Part shown: one piece after another, positions 17,684 to 27,627 of the stretch
Position numbering within the stretch: position 1 is the first letter of the stretch
Layout of the letters: each line of letters opens with the position of its first letter
DNA from: Streptococcus vicugnae
GTDB taxonomy: Bacteria > Bacillota > Bacilli > Lactobacillales > Streptococcaceae
Reading direction: 5' to 3'
DNA length: 53,103 nucleotides
Assembly (NCBI RefSeq): GCF_016461705.1
Contig: NZ_JAEMHW010000007.1
Location: 1-53,103, forward strand
Program-made: the position numbers and the translations under genes
Notes under the pieces: generated by a model
What the model was told of the DNA's origin: nothing
The model's database searches: none
What the model saw: the letters and a program-made list of their open reading frames with translations, nothing else

Positions 17684-17972
17684 GTTTTATTTCCTCCGAT
17701 AATATTTTTAATTTGTTCTTGATTTTGAATCAACTTTAATATAATAACATATCTTTTTTGTAAAGTAAAGTTACTTGACAAAAAAATTGAAAAAGTTGTT
17801 AATTTAACGTTTTCAGGTTAAAAGAGAGTGAAATAAAATGCGAAAAATGGATGGTCTCTCCTTCTTTACCTGCCCTTTTTATGATAAAATAAAGAGTGAT
17901 TGAATAGCTACTATAGTAGAAAGGAATTAATGGGCTGAATTTGTAAAAATTTGGTGCCGGTATATTTTATTT
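17684..17972. other. divergent promoter region rpmF / hisS
   Basis: 289 bp without a gene. The rpmF promoter lies in the AT-rich part at 17700-17800. A possible extended -10 for hisS is TGATAAAAT around 17881-17889. There is no recognisable T-box antiterminator in front of hisS. AAAGGA near 17920 precedes a two-codon ORF (ATG GGC stop at 17930-17938), and no Shine-Dalgarno lies close to the hisS ATG. Confidence 0.5.
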
Positions 17973-19250
17973 ATGAAATTACAAAAACCTAAAGGAACAC
18001 AGGATATTTTACCTAGCGAAAGTGCTAAGTGGCAATACGTTGAAGCTGTTGCGCGTGAAACTTTCAAAAAATACAACTACAGCGAAATTCGTACACCAAT
18101 GTTTGAACATTACGAAGTTATCAGTCGTTCTGTTGGTGACACAACTGATATCGTGACAAAAGAAATGTATGATTTCCACGATAAAGGTGACCGCCATATC
18201 ACTTTGCGTCCAGAAGGTACAGCTCCTGTTGTGCGTTCTTTTGTGGAAAATAAATTATTTGCACCAGAAGTTCAAAAACCAGTTAAAATGTACTACATTG
18301 GCTCAATGTTCCGTTACGAACGTCCTCAAGCTGGTCGTTTACGTGAATTCCACCAAGTCGGTGTTGAGTGCTTTGGTTCAGCAAATCCAGCTACAGACGT
18401 TGAAACAATTGCGATGGCTTACCAATTGTTCCAAACATTGGGTATTAAAGATGTGACTCTTCACTTGAATACATTGGGAAGTGCAGCTAGCCGTGCAGCA
18501 TACCGTCAAGCTTTGATTGACTACCTTACTCCAATGCGTGAGCAATTGTCAAAAGATAGCCAACGTCGCTTGGATGAAAACCCACTTCGTGTTCTTGACT
18601 CAAAAGAAAAAGAAGATAAAGTAGCTGTTGAAAATGCACCATCAATTCTTGATTATCTTGATGAAGAAAGCCAAGCTCATTTTGATGCTGTGCGTAGCAT
18701 GCTTGATACCCTCAACATTCCATATGTGATTGATACAAACATGGTTCGTGGACTTGATTATTACAACCACACAATCTTTGAATTCATCACAACTGTTGAT
18801 AAATCAGATTTGACAATCTGTGCTGGTGGACGTTATGACAGCCTCGTTGAATACTTTGATGGACCAGAAACACCAGGATTTGGTTTTGGACTTGGTCTTG
18901 AACGCTTGCTTCTTATCTTGGAAAAACAAGGTATTGAATTGCCAGTTGAAAAAGAAATGGATGTTTACATCGCGGTTTTGGGACAAGGTGCAAATATCAA
19001 AGCTTTGGAATTGGTGCAAGCAATCCGTAACCAAGGTTTCTCAGCTGAACGTGATTACCTTGGACGTAAAATCAAAGCACAATTCAAATCTGCAGATGCT
19101 TTCAATGCTAAAACAATCATTACTTTAGGTGAAAGTGAAATTGAAGCAGGTCAAGTAGCTGTTAAGAACAATAAAACACGTGAAGAAGTGACTGTAAGCT
19201 TTGATGACATTACAAACAACTTCGCTGACATTTTAGCTAAATTAAGCTAA
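17973..19250 (+). CDS. hisS: histidyl-tRNA synthetase
   Basis: Class II aminoacyl-tRNA synthetase charging tRNA-His. The start ([20 protein letters not shown]) is canonical. Motif 2 is seen in [21 protein letters not shown], the HisA motifs in [13 protein letters not shown] and AGGRYDSL, motif 3 in [12 protein letters not shown], and an anticodon-binding domain occupies about residues 325-425. Length 425 is normal. No clear Shine-Dalgarno lies within 15 nt of ATG 17973 and no alternative start is in frame, so translation may be weak or regulated. A terminator separates it from aspS. Confidence 0.97.
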   Translation: MKLQKPKGTQDILPSESAKWQYVEAVARETFKKYNYSEIRTPMFEHYEVISRSVGDTTDIVTKEMYDFHDKGDRHITLRPEGTAPVVRSFVENKLFAPEVQKPVKMYYIGSMFRYERPQAGRLREFHQVGVECFGSANPATDVETIAMAYQLFQTLGIKDVTLHLNTLGSAASRAAYRQALIDYLTPMREQLSKDSQRRLDENPLRVLDSKEKEDKVAVENAPSILDYLDEESQAHFDAVRSMLDTLNIPYVIDTNMVRGLDYYNHTIFEFITTVDKSDLTICAGGRYDSLVEYFDGPETPGFGFGLGLERLLLILEKQGIELPVEKEMDVYIAVLGQGANIKALELVQAIRNQGFSAERDYLGRKIKAQFKSADAFNAKTIITLGESEIEAGQVAVKNNKTREEVTVSFDDITNNFADILAKLS

Positions 19251-19317
19251 GAAAGCAATCTTTGCAAAAAGTTATGAGCTCTTTGCTAATGAAAAGGCTT
19301 AATGAGAAAAGAATTTG

Positions 19318-19346
19318 AAAAACTCCCCCACATGGGTGGGGTTTTT
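19318..19346 (+). terminator. terminator between hisS and aspS
   Basis: GC-rich stem of CCCCAC with GTGGGG, short loop and five T, about 70 bp after hisS. Confidence 0.82.
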
Positions 19347-19356
19347 CTTTGCTTTT

Positions 19357-19365
19357 TGCTATAAT
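19357..19365 (+). promoter_or_regulatory. aspS promoter, extended -10
   Basis: TGCTATAAT (TATAAT at 19360-19365) without a good -35, 40 bp before the aspS start. The same extended -10 pattern precedes recA, spx and nrdD in this window. Confidence 0.6.
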
Positions 19366-19405
19366 AGATGGGAATGAATAAATTTAAAACGGAGAATCAT
19401 ATCAA

Positions 19406-21154
19406 ATGAAACGTACAATGTATGCTGGTCGTGTTCGCAGCGAACACATTGGCCAAGAAATTACTCTAAAAGGTTGGGTCGGACGTCGTCGTGACCTCGG
19501 TGGACTTATTTTCATCGATCTTCGTGACCGCGAAGGTATCATGCAATTAGTCATCAACCCAGAGAAAGTTTCAAGTGATGTTATGGCAACCGCAGAAAGC
19601 CTTCGTAACGAATTCGTTATCGAAGTAACTGGTGTCGTTGCTCAACGTGAACAAGAAAACACTAACTTGCCAACTGGTGCTGTTGAATTGAAAGTATCAG
19701 CATTGACAGTTTTGAACACCGCTAAAACAACACCATTTGAAATCAAAGATGATGTGGAAGTTAGCGATGATAACCGTCTTCGTTACCGTTACTTGGATCT
19801 TCGTCGTCCAAAAATGCTTAACAACTTCAAATTGCGTGCCAAAGTAACTCATTCAATCCGTAACTACTTGGATGGTTTAGAGTTTATCGATGTTGAAACA
19901 CCAATGTTGACAAAATCAACTCCAGAAGGTGCGCGTGACTACTTGGTACCAAGTCGTGTGAACCAAGGTCATTTCTACGCTTTGCCACAAAGTCCACAAA
20001 TTACAAAACAATTATTGATGAACGCTGGTTTTGACCGCTACTACCAAATCGTTAAATGTTTCCGTGATGAAGACTTGCGTGGTGACCGTCAACCTGAGTT
20101 TACACAGGTTGATATGGAAACTTCATTCTTGTCAGACAAAGATATCCAAGATATCACTGAAGGAATGATTGCTAAAGTCATGAAAGACACTAAAGGAATC
20201 GACGTTACATTGCCATTCCCACGTATGTCTTATGACGATGCAATGAACAACTACGGTTCAGATAAACCTGATACACGTTTTGAAATGCTTTTACAAGACT
20301 TGACAGACCTTGTCAAGGATGTTGACTTCAAAGTCTTCTCACAAGCTCCAGTCGTAAAAGCAATCGTTGTTAAAGGAAATGCGGATAAATACTCACGTAA
20401 AAGCATTGATAAATTAACAGAATTCGCAAAACAATTTGGTGCCAAAGGTCTTGCTTGGGTTAAATTTACTGATGGTTCTCTTAATGGACCAGTTGCTAAA
20501 TTCTTGACAGATATTGAAGACAAGTTGACAGAATGTTTACAACTTGAAGAAAATGATTTGGTACTTTTCGTAGCTGATACACTTGAAGTTGCTAACAACA
20601 CACTTGGTGCACTTCGTACTCGTATCGCTAAAGAACTTGATATGGTTGATAATTCTAAATTCAACTTCCTTTGGGTTGTTGATTGGCCAATGTTTGAATG
20701 GTCTGAAGAAGAAGGACGCTACATGTCTGCTCACCACCCATTCACATTACCAACTGAAGAATCAGCTCACGAATTAGAAGGTGACCTTGCTAAAGTACGT
20801 GCTGTCGCTTATGATATCGTTCTTAATGGTTATGAACTTGGTGGTGGTAGTCTTCGTATCAACCAAAAAGAATTGCAAGAACGTATGTTTAAAGCTCTTG
20901 GTTTCACTGCTGAAGAAGCAAATGACCAATTTGGTTTCTTGCTAGAAGCTATGAACTATGGATTCCCACCACACGGTGGACTTGCTATCGGTCTTGACCG
21001 TTTCGTAATGCTTCTTGCTGGTGAAGATAACATTCGTGAAGTTATCGCATTCCCTAAAAATAACAAAGCATCAGACCCAATGACACAAGCACCAAGTCTT
21101 GTATCAGACAAACAATTAGAAGAATTGGCTTTAGCAACTAAAACTAATGATTAA
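19406..21154 (+). CDS. aspS: aspartyl-tRNA synthetase
   Basis: Class II synthetase of bacterial type, 582 aa. It has an N-terminal OB-fold anticodon domain (about 1-105, [22 protein letters not shown]), a catalytic core with motif 2 ([21 protein letters not shown]), the bacterial insertion (GAD) domain around 290-410, and motif 3 ([17 protein letters not shown]). The 3' end overlaps the next gene by 8 bp. A phased TTGACA/TGTCAA/TTGACT array lies at 20300-20327 inside the insertion domain, and TTGACA recurs at 20504 and 20525. Confidence 0.97.
   Translation: MKRTMYAGRVRSEHIGQEITLKGWVGRRRDLGGLIFIDLRDREGIMQLVINPEKVSSDVMATAESLRNEFVIEVTGVVAQREQENTNLPTGAVELKVSALTVLNTAKTTPFEIKDDVEVSDDNRLRYRYLDLRRPKMLNNFKLRAKVTHSIRNYLDGLEFIDVETPMLTKSTPEGARDYLVPSRVNQGHFYALPQSPQITKQLLMNAGFDRYYQIVKCFRDEDLRGDRQPEFTQVDMETSFLSDKDIQDITEGMIAKVMKDTKGIDVTLPFPRMSYDDAMNNYGSDKPDTRFEMLLQDLTDLVKDVDFKVFSQAPVVKAIVVKGNADKYSRKSIDKLTEFAKQFGAKGLAWVKFTDGSLNGPVAKFLTDIEDKLTECLQLEENDLVLFVADTLEVANNTLGALRTRIAKELDMVDNSKFNFLWVVDWPMFEWSEEEGRYMSAHHPFTLPTEESAHELEGDLAKVRAVAYDIVLNGYELGGGSLRINQKELQERMFKALGFTAEEANDQFGFLLEAMNYGFPPHGGLAIGLDRFVMLLAGEDNIREVIAFPKNNKASDPMTQAPSLVSDKQLEELALATKTND
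20300..20327. repeat. phased TTGACA/TGTCAA array in aspS
   Basis: TTGACA 20300, TGTCAA 20311, TTGACT 20322: two 11-bp steps. A second pair of TTGACA at 20504 and 20525 is 21 bp apart with TTGAAG between. Confidence 0.5.
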
Positions 21155-22085
21155 AAAAGCATCCCTTAAAAAGAAAACAAAATATATTGTTAGCCGCTGG
21201 GCTAAGAAATATGGTCTTTTAAAAACGATGCAAAGCATTTCAAGAGAGAAGTACGCGGAAAAAATTTCCGCTTCTCTTTTTTATGGTTTGCTTTCTGCTA
21301 TCGCTGTTAATTTCTTTTTCCAACCAGGTCACGTTTATTCAAGCGGAGCAACTGGTTTGGCACAGGTCTTATCAGCTATTAGCGAGCGTTTGATTGGATT
21401 TAGATTACCGATTTCTTTGGTTTTTTATGCCATTAACTTGCCGCTTTTAATCCTAGCTTGGTATAAAATCGGGCATAAATTCACAGTTTTTACCCTCATT
21501 ACAGTTTCGATGAGTTCTTTCTTCATCCAAATTGTTCCTGAGATTACCTTAACGACGGACCCTTTGGTTAACGCCATTTTTGGTGGTCTGGTTATGGGGA
21601 CTGGAGTAGGATTTAGTTTAAAATCACGTATTTCAAGTGGTGGTACAGATATTGTTAGCCTGACCATCCGTAAAAAAACGGGACGTGATGTTGGAAGCAT
21701 TTCTCTCACGGTAAATGGTATTATTATGGTATTTGCCGGAATTTTGTTCGGTTGGCAGTACGCCCTTTACTCAATGGTGACGATTTTTGTCTCTAGCCGA
21801 GTAACAAATGCTATTTTCACCAAACAAAAGAAAATGCAAGCAATGATTGTGACAAGTTATCCTGAGAAAGTTATCGCTATGATTCATACCAAACTTCATC
21901 GTGGTGTGACACAGATAAACGATGCGGAGGGAACTTATAATCACGAAAAGAAAGCAGTTCTATTAGCTATTATTACTCGAGAAGAGTACAATGATTTCAG
22001 ATATTTAATGAGGAAAACAGATCCAAAGGCTTTTGTTTCAGTTGCCGAAAATGTTCATATTATTGGACGTTTTGTCGACGATTAG
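21147..22085 (+). CDS. YitT-family membrane protein (first copy)
   Basis: Integral membrane protein of the YitT (DUF161) family with a C-terminal DUF2179 domain, 312 aa. Five or so hydrophobic segments lie between about residues 40 and 215. The family patch [27 protein letters not shown] and the cytosolic end [29 protein letters not shown] are clear. Its start overlaps the aspS stop by 8 bp, implying translational coupling, and a second family member follows after 47 bp. Substrate is unknown for this family; the pair may work together. Confidence 0.88.
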   Translation: MIKKASLKKKTKYIVSRWAKKYGLLKTMQSISREKYAEKISASLFYGLLSAIAVNFFFQPGHVYSSGATGLAQVLSAISERLIGFRLPISLVFYAINLPLLILAWYKIGHKFTVFTLITVSMSSFFIQIVPEITLTTDPLVNAIFGGLVMGTGVGFSLKSRISSGGTDIVSLTIRKKTGRDVGSISLTVNGIIMVFAGILFGWQYALYSMVTIFVSSRVTNAIFTKQKKMQAMIVTSYPEKVIAMIHTKLHRGVTQINDAEGTYNHEKKAVLLAIITREEYNDFRYLMRKTDPKAFVSVAENVHIIGRFVDD

Positions 22086-22132
22086 TCTTTTGATGTCAGC
22101 TTTCTTATAATCAATTTAGGAGGGGTGTCACT

Positions 22133-22999
22133 ATGGCTCAAAAACTTAGACAAATTCGAAGTTTACTATTGATTGCTCTAGGTGTAGCGATTTATACGTT
22201 TGGCTTTGTTAAATTTAATATGGCAAACGCTCTTGCTGAAGGTGGTGTTGCTGGGGTAACTTTGATTATTCATGCTCTTTATGGCATCAACCCGGCTTAC
22301 ACTTCCCTTATTTTAAACATTCCCCTATTTATCTTAGGGGCACGTATTTTGGGTAAAAAATCGCTGGCTCTGACTATTTATGGAACAGTTCTATTGTCAT
22401 TCTTTATTTGGTTCTGGCAACAGATACCAGTGAAGATTGTTCTCCAAAATGATATGATGTTGGTTGCGGTTGTTGCTGGTTTATTTGCTGGTGCCGGCAG
22501 TGGACTTGTTTTCCGTTATGGGGCAACGACAGGTGGTACAGATATCATTGGTCGAGTAATTGAAGAAAAATTTGGCTTCAAATTGGGTCAAACCCTTCTC
22601 TTTGTTGATGCACTTGTCCTTTTAGCTTCTCTTGTGTACATTGACTTGCAACACATGCTTTATACTTTGGTAGCAAGTTTTGTTTATAGTCAAGTGTTGA
22701 CAATCGTGCAAAATGGTGGGTACACTGTACGTGGTATGATTATCATAACGCAAAAATCAGAGGAAGCAGCTGCGGCAATTCTTAATGAAATTAATCGTGG
22801 TGTGACTTACCTAAATGGACAAGGTGCTTACTCAGGAAATGAAAAGAATATCTTATATGTTGTTTTGAATCCGAGTGAAGTTCGTGATGTCAAAGCAATT
22901 ATGGCTGGTTTAGATCCTGATGCTTTTATCTCTATTATTGATGTAGATGAAGTAGTGTCATCTGATTTTAAAATTAGACGAAAAAATTATGATAAATGA
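22133..22999 (+). CDS. YitT-family membrane protein (second copy)
   Basis: A paralogue of the preceding gene, 288 aa, with AGGAGG upstream of ATG 22133. It shows the same layout: five membrane segments with GATTGGTDIIGRVIEEKFGF in the middle, and a DUF2179 tail (RGMIIITQKSEEAAAAILNEINRGVTYLNG..). The two copies are clearly diverged, so the duplication is old. Biochemical function is not known to me. Confidence 0.88.
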   Translation: MAQKLRQIRSLLLIALGVAIYTFGFVKFNMANALAEGGVAGVTLIIHALYGINPAYTSLILNIPLFILGARILGKKSLALTIYGTVLLSFFIWFWQQIPVKIVLQNDMMLVAVVAGLFAGAGSGLVFRYGATTGGTDIIGRVIEEKFGFKLGQTLLFVDALVLLASLVYIDLQHMLYTLVASFVYSQVLTIVQNGGYTVRGMIIITQKSEEAAAAILNEINRGVTYLNGQGAYSGNEKNILYVVLNPSEVRDVKAIMAGLDPDAFISIIDVDEVVSSDFKIRRKNYDK

Positions 23000-23035
23000 T
23001 AAAAAGACGTGGTGTATTGCACCCGTTTTTTTTAA

Positions 23036-23081
23036 TTGACATCAGAAACAAAAATTCATAAACTATAGGAAAACGATTTCA
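23036..23081 (+). promoter_or_regulatory. promoter and cre site of the esterase gene
   Basis: TTGACA (23036-23041), 17 bp, TAAACT (23059-23064), followed by GGAAAACGATTTCA (23068-23081), a 13/14 match to the cre consensus. The site sits at or just after the transcription start, where CcpA would repress. Confidence 0.65.
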
Positions 23082-23102
23082 AAGTTTAGGAAGTGATTTG
23101 AT

Positions 23103-24524
23103 ATGTCAAAAAGAATAGATGTGGCAATTGCTAAAGTTTCAATGATTATTAAAGGTTATGAATGTGGGCCTGGCGTCCCAAGACTACTTGTGCACCTAAC
23201 ACATAAAGTATCAGAGGTTGTATCTGATAAGCTTACAGTAACGACTGCAGGTAAAGAACGCCAGATTAGTCGAGCCTACTTAGCAGATGATAAAGGACAA
23301 GAAGTTACTGGTAATAGTGATTATCTAGTCATTCAAATGCCTGTAACTTTTGATAGTCAGAAAAATGCTGCTATAGCCTGTCCATTTTATTATAATCTAG
23401 AAACTTTGCATAATACTTGGCTAGAACATTATCCAGTTATTCTAAATGCTTTAGGTGTGAGGGTTGATGGCGACTTAGTCGAATTATCTGGTAGTTATGA
23501 TATTATCAACAATCGCCTCTCACCCGATACGGAAGTTTTCAATAAGCGTGGTTTTTATTCTGGCACTTACCTTAATCCCTTAACAAAGCAAAAAGAAAAA
23601 ATCACCCTTCAATATGTATCGTATGAGCCCAAAGCCCAAAAGGCAGAAGAAGGCTTTCCTTTGTTAATTTGGCTTCATGGTCAAGGTGAAGGAGGAACAG
23701 ATACTGATATTACCTTGTTAGGAAATGAGGTGGTAGCTCTAGCTAAGCCCGCTATTCAATCCCGTTTTACAGCTGGTAAGCAAACAGGTGCCTATGTTTT
23801 AGCTATTCAAACCCCAACTTATTGGATGGATGAAGGTGATGGGACAAATGGAGCTGGTGCTGGTGACTCGTGCTATACAGAGGTTTTGATGGATACGATT
23901 AAGACTTATGTTGCGAATACTCCCGCTATTAATAAGAAACGAATTTATTTAGCAGGGTGTTCAAATGGTGGTTACATGACCTTGAATTTGGCGATTCGTA
24001 ACCCTGGGTACTTTGCTGCCCTTGTTCCACAAGCTGCCGCTTATTCTTATTATCAATATGAGCGTAATAGCGATGGCACCTACGTAATAGCTTTTAGTGA
24101 TACACCTGCATTTGTTAAGACAGATAAGGTTTATTTTGATAAGGATAAGATTGCTGCTCTCAAGGATACTCCAATTTGGTTCATTCACGCAGCAAATGAC
24201 ACAATTGTTAATCCAAAGGATTACGCACTACCTATTTATAAGGCTTTGCTTGATAGCGGAGCTGAGAACAAGTGGTTTTCTTACTTTGAAAGTGTCGAGG
24301 GAACAGACATGCAAGGTGTCTCTTACATTGGGCATTTGTCTTGGATTTATTTCTTTAAAGACCAAGTGTCAGGGGTGCAGGATGTCTCTGCTATCAAAAG
24401 TGCGAAAGACTTATCAGGCTTTTCTCCAAGTAATAAAGGAAAAGGCGGCACAAGCACAACTAAAGTCTCAGGGAAAACCTACCACAATATCTTTGATTGG
24501 TTAAATGACCAGAAGAAAGCATAA
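23103..24524 (+). CDS. alpha/beta hydrolase, CE1/PHB-depolymerase-like esterase
   Basis: A 473-residue hydrolase without signal peptide. An N-terminal beta-rich domain (about 1-150) precedes an alpha/beta-hydrolase domain with LLIWLHGQGEGG (oxyanion region), nucleophile Ser in LAGCSNGGYM, Asp in FIHAANDTIV and His in SYIGHLSW. The order and spacing fit carbohydrate esterase family 1 and prolyl-oligopeptidase-like enzymes. A cre site at the promoter suggests use of a poorer carbon source. Feruloyl or acetyl esters of plant material are plausible for a gut streptococcus, but the substrate is not visible. Single-gene unit closed by a terminator. Confidence 0.8.
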   Translation: MSKRIDVAIAKVSMIIKGYECGPGVPRLLVHLTHKVSEVVSDKLTVTTAGKERQISRAYLADDKGQEVTGNSDYLVIQMPVTFDSQKNAAIACPFYYNLETLHNTWLEHYPVILNALGVRVDGDLVELSGSYDIINNRLSPDTEVFNKRGFYSGTYLNPLTKQKEKITLQYVSYEPKAQKAEEGFPLLIWLHGQGEGGTDTDITLLGNEVVALAKPAIQSRFTAGKQTGAYVLAIQTPTYWMDEGDGTNGAGAGDSCYTEVLMDTIKTYVANTPAINKKRIYLAGCSNGGYMTLNLAIRNPGYFAALVPQAAAYSYYQYERNSDGTYVIAFSDTPAFVKTDKVYFDKDKIAALKDTPIWFIHAANDTIVNPKDYALPIYKALLDSGAENKWFSYFESVEGTDMQGVSYIGHLSWIYFFKDQVSGVQDVSAIKSAKDLSGFSPSNKGKGGTSTTKVSGKTYHNIFDWLNDQKKA

Positions 24525-24525
24525 A

Positions 24526-24551
24526 AAAAAGACCGTTAAAACGGTCTTTTT
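24526..24551. terminator. bidirectional terminator
   Basis: A-tract, stem GACCGT/ACGGTC (24531-24536 with 24541-24546), T-tract. It serves the esterase gene on the plus strand and the convergent small gene on the minus strand. Confidence 0.88.
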
Positions 24552-24553
24552 GA

Positions 24554-24847
24554 CTATGGATGAAAGAGGCTGCCTAACATAATAGCAGTAGCGGCATGAC
24601 CTTTATATTTTTCAGGGCTGTCAGCAATTTCTTTGTAAAGTGCTGTAATTTCAGGTGATGTCTTGAGTTTATGCGTTAGCAAATACATAGAAATGGCATG
24701 AGCCAATTTGGTACGTGCTAGTTGATCGTGTTCGTCTTTTTCTAAATCTTTAGCGAGTGCAAAGATGTCTGCTTTTAGAGGCTCATCATCAGGTAAACTA
24801 GCATAAGCTTTACTGAGTAATTCCATGAGTTGATTTTCCTTTACCAT
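24554..24847 (-). CDS. small helical protein, possible bacteriocin immunity protein
   Basis: A 97-residue soluble protein predicted to be nearly all helical (LMELLSKAYASLPDD, ADIFALAKDLEKDEHD, TKLAHAISMYLLTHK, ITALYKEIADSPEKY). Size and helix pattern recall the four-helix EntA-type immunity proteins that streptococci keep as orphan genes to survive neighbours' bacteriocins. No diagnostic motif makes this certain. It is monocistronic, with a ribosome binding site (AGGAGAT) before ATG and terminators on both sides. Confidence 0.55.
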   Translation of the reverse strand: MVKENQLMELLSKAYASLPDDEPLKADIFALAKDLEKDEHDQLARTKLAHAISMYLLTHKLKTSPEITALYKEIADSPEKYKGHAATAIMLGSLFHP

Positions 24848-24907
24848 AATAGAAATCTCCTTTATGATTATGGCAACAGTTTAATATTTTGCTTGAAAAA
24901 GGTCAAG

Positions 24908-24938
24908 AAAAAAGCTGAAACACTGTCTCAGCTTTTTT
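24908..24938 (-). terminator. argS terminator
   Basis: Eleven-bp stem AAAAAAGCTGA/TCAGCTTTTTT (24908-24918 with 24928-24938), 20 bp beyond the argS stop on the minus strand. Confidence 0.85.
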
Positions 24939-24958
24939 ATCTATATTATCAGAAATGA

Positions 24959-26650
24959 TTACATTTCGTTTGGTGCTTCAACACCAAGAAGACGAAGAGC
25001 TTCTTTAAGAACCGTTGCAGTAGCGTAGCTTAATGCTAGGCGGCTGTCACGTTCTGGGCTTTCATCAAGGATACGTGTGTGTGCGTAGTATTTGTTGAAG
25101 CTTTGTGCAAGGCTAATAGCAAATTTTGCAATGATTGATGGTTCAAAGTTGTCAGCTGCACGTTTGATAATACGTGGGAAATCTTGGATAAGTTTTACAA
25201 TTTCCCAGCTTTCAACATCATCAAGGCTGTAAACGTCGTTTACAGATGGTGTAAACTCAGCTTTACGAAGGATTGATTGGATACGAGCGTGAGCGTATTG
25301 CACGTAAGGTCCAGTTTCACCTTCAAATGATACCATAGCGTCAAGGTCGAAGTCGTAACCGTTCAAGCGGTCTGTTTTTAAATCGTAGAATTTGATAGCG
25401 CCGACACCGACAGCATGAGCAACAGCTTCTTTATCAGCAAGGTTAGGGTTTTTAGCGTTGATTTGATCTTCAGCTCGTTTAACAGCTTCAGCGATTGTTG
25501 GTTCAAGAAGGATAACGTTACCTTTACGAGTTGAAAGTTTTTTACCTTCTTTAGTAACAAGACCAAATGGCACGTGAGTGATGTCTTCATTCCATTCAAA
25601 GTCCATTTCGTTAAGAACGGCTTTCAATTGTTTGAAGTGAGCTGATTGTTCGTTACCAACAACGTAAATAGCTTTTGCAAAGTCGTAAGTACGTTTACGG
25701 TAAAGAGCGGCAGCTAAATCACGTGTGATGTAAAGTGTCGCACCGTCAGATTTTTTGATAAGGGCTGGGTGTTCGATACCATATTTTTCAAGATTAACGA
25801 CTTGGGCACCTTGAGATTCTTCAAGAAGTCCTTTTTCTGTCAAGATATCGACAACTTCGTCCATTTTATCGTTGTAGAATGCTTCACCGTTAAAGCTATC
25901 AAATGAAACATCAAGTTCGTTGTAAAGACGGTTAAATTCAACAAGACTTTCGTCACGGAACCATTGCCATAGTGAGATAGCTTCTTCGTCACCAGCTTCC
26001 AATTTACGGAACCACTCACGAGCTTCTTCATCAAGTTCTGGTTTAGTTTCAGCTTCAGCGTTGATACGAACATAAAGTTTCAATAGTTCGTCGATTGGAT
26101 GAGCTTTAACAGCTTCTTCGTCACCCCATTTTTTGTAAGCGACGATCAACATACCGAATTGTTTACCCCAGTCACCAAGGTGGTTGATTTTAACAGCTTT
26201 ATAGCCAAGCTTTTCAAAAATGTTAGCCAAGCTATCACCAATAACAGTTGAACGAAGGTGTCCAATTGAGAATGGTTTTGCGATGTTTGGACTAGACATA
26301 TCGATAGCAACATTGCGACCGTGTCCTAGATCTTGACTAGCGTAGTCGCTTCCGTTAGCGATAACTTGTCCTAGGACATCAGCAGAGATGCTTTTTTTGT
26401 CAAGGAAGAAGTTAATGTATGGGCCAACAGCTTCGATTTTTTCAAAACCTGTTGTATCCATTTTTTCAGCAATATCTGCTGCAATCATTTGTGGTGCTTT
26501 ACGAAGGATTCGAGCCAATGAGAATGCTGGAAAGGCAAGATCCCCCATATCAGAATTTTTTGGCACTTCAAGCAGATTAACAATTTGTTCTTGGTCTAAT
26601 TCTGGAACAATAGTTTGAATGCGTTCTGCAATTGTACGTTTAGTATCCAT
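24959..26650 (-). CDS. argS: arginyl-tRNA synthetase
   Basis: Class I synthetase for tRNA-Arg, 563 aa. It has an N-terminal Add-1 domain, a HIGH-type motif in [18 protein letters not shown], a Rossmann catalytic core with [15 protein letters not shown], the KMSKS position written LSTRKGN as usual in ArgRS, and a helical anticodon domain ending [12 protein letters not shown]. It is divergent from argR, so the arginine repressor gene faces the arginine-charging enzyme across a gap of about 190 bp. Confidence 0.97.
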   Translation of the reverse strand: MDTKRTIAERIQTIVPELDQEQIVNLLEVPKNSDMGDLAFPAFSLARILRKAPQMIAADIAEKMDTTGFEKIEAVGPYINFFLDKKSISADVLGQVIANGSDYASQDLGHGRNVAIDMSSPNIAKPFSIGHLRSTVIGDSLANIFEKLGYKAVKINHLGDWGKQFGMLIVAYKKWGDEEAVKAHPIDELLKLYVRINAEAETKPELDEEAREWFRKLEAGDEEAISLWQWFRDESLVEFNRLYNELDVSFDSFNGEAFYNDKMDEVVDILTEKGLLEESQGAQVVNLEKYGIEHPALIKKSDGATLYITRDLAAALYRKRTYDFAKAIYVVGNEQSAHFKQLKAVLNEMDFEWNEDITHVPFGLVTKEGKKLSTRKGNVILLEPTIAEAVKRAEDQINAKNPNLADKEAVAHAVGVGAIKFYDLKTDRLNGYDFDLDAMVSFEGETGPYVQYAHARIQSILRKAEFTPSVNDVYSLDDVESWEIVKLIQDFPRIIKRAADNFEPSIIAKFAISLAQSFNKYYAHTRILDESPERDSRLALSYATATVLKEALRLLGVEAPNEM

Positions 26651-26797
26651 GATTTTCTCCTAAATTAGTTAGTCATATTATTTTAACATAAAAATAAGAA
26701 ATAAACGAGGTTAGTGACAAGAAAACGTTTGAAGGAGTAAAAATTAGGAGGTTATAGGAAAGATGGGCGATGGAAAGGTGAAAAAATTTCATTTTTT

Positions 26798-26806
26798 TGG
26801 TATAAT
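26798..26806 (+). promoter_or_regulatory. argR promoter, extended -10
   Basis: TGGTATAAT (TATAAT at 26801-26806) 34 bp before the argR start, with no clear -35. The rest of the argS-argR gap shows no gene. Confidence 0.55.
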
Positions 26807-26839
26807 TTTAAGGATAAATATACACAAAGGGAAAGTTAA

Positions 26840-27277
26840 ATGAATAAAATAGAACGTCAAAATCGAATCAAACGTTTGATTCAGTCAGGCCATATTGGCA
26901 CACAAGAGGAAATCAAGCGACATTTGCAAGAAGAAGGCATTAATGTTACGCAAGCCACTTTGTCACGAGACCTCCGTGAGATTGGACTTTTGAAATTGCG
27001 TGATGCTTCAGGAAAACTTTACTACAGCTTGTCTGAGACTGCAGAAACAACATTTGGAGCTAATATCCGTTCGTATATTTTAAAAGTAGCTCGTGCTGGT
27101 TTTATGTTGGTATTGCACACTAATCTCGGTGAAGCAGATGTTTTAGCAAACTTGATTGATAGCAGTGATATTTTTGAAATTCTTGGAACTGTGGCTGGTG
27201 CTGATACATTGTTAGTGATTTGTAAAGATGAAGAAACTGCTCAAGCATTTGAGCGCGATTTATCAACAGGACTATGA
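26840..27277 (+). CDS. argR: arginine repressor family regulator
   Basis: ArgR-type regulator, 145 aa. N-terminal winged helix (about 1-70: [38 protein letters not shown]) and C-terminal hexamerisation/arginine-binding domain (about 75-145: [37 protein letters not shown]). Streptococci usually carry several ArgR paralogues, so its exact regulon is unknown. It is first in a tight run argR-ylbF-mutS: its stop overlaps the next start (ATGA), linking mismatch repair expression to this promoter. Confidence 0.92.
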   Translation: MNKIERQNRIKRLIQSGHIGTQEEIKRHLQEEGINVTQATLSRDLREIGLLKLRDASGKLYYSLSETAETTFGANIRSYILKVARAGFMLVLHTNLGEADVLANLIDSSDIFEILGTVAGADTLLVICKDEETAQAFERDLSTGL

Positions 27278-27627
27278 GCAATTACGATCAAGCCGTTGAA
27301 AAACTACTACAAGCTATTAAAATGCATGACAGTGTGGTTGACTTTCAAAAGGTTGAAGAAAAAATGAAAGACTTTCCAGAACTAGAAGAATTGGTCCAGG
27401 ATATGAAAGCTTACCAGCAGGAAGCTGTACTTTTTCACAAGATAGATAAGTCTTGTGCTGAGAAGAAAGCTGGCGAGCAAGCTGACCAATTGCGAGAAGA
27501 ATTATCAGATCTTCCAATTGTTAAGGATTATCGTGCTAAAATGCAAGATGCAAGTGATCTAGTTCAATATATTACAAATAGCTTGGAAACTAAAATTAAC
27601 GAGGAGTTAAATAATGGCAAAAGATAA
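27274..27627 (+). CDS. YlbF/YmcA-family helical protein
   Basis: A 117-residue all-helical protein of the YlbF family (DUF964), with the typical ends [24 protein letters not shown] and [18 protein letters not shown]. In Bacillus, family members form the RicAFT complex that affects mRNA processing and competence. Whether this streptococcal form does the same is not shown. The gene overlaps argR (4 bp) and mutS (14 bp). Confidence 0.8.
   Translation: MSNYDQAVEKLLQAIKMHDSVVDFQKVEEKMKDFPELEELVQDMKAYQQEAVLFHKIDKSCAEKKAGEQADQLREELSDLPIVKDYRAKMQDASDLVQYITNSLETKINEELNNGKR

Noticed and set aside
17880..17972. T-box riboswitch in front of hisS
   Set aside because: No TGGNACCGCG-type antiterminator sequence, specifier hairpin or leader terminator could be recognised.
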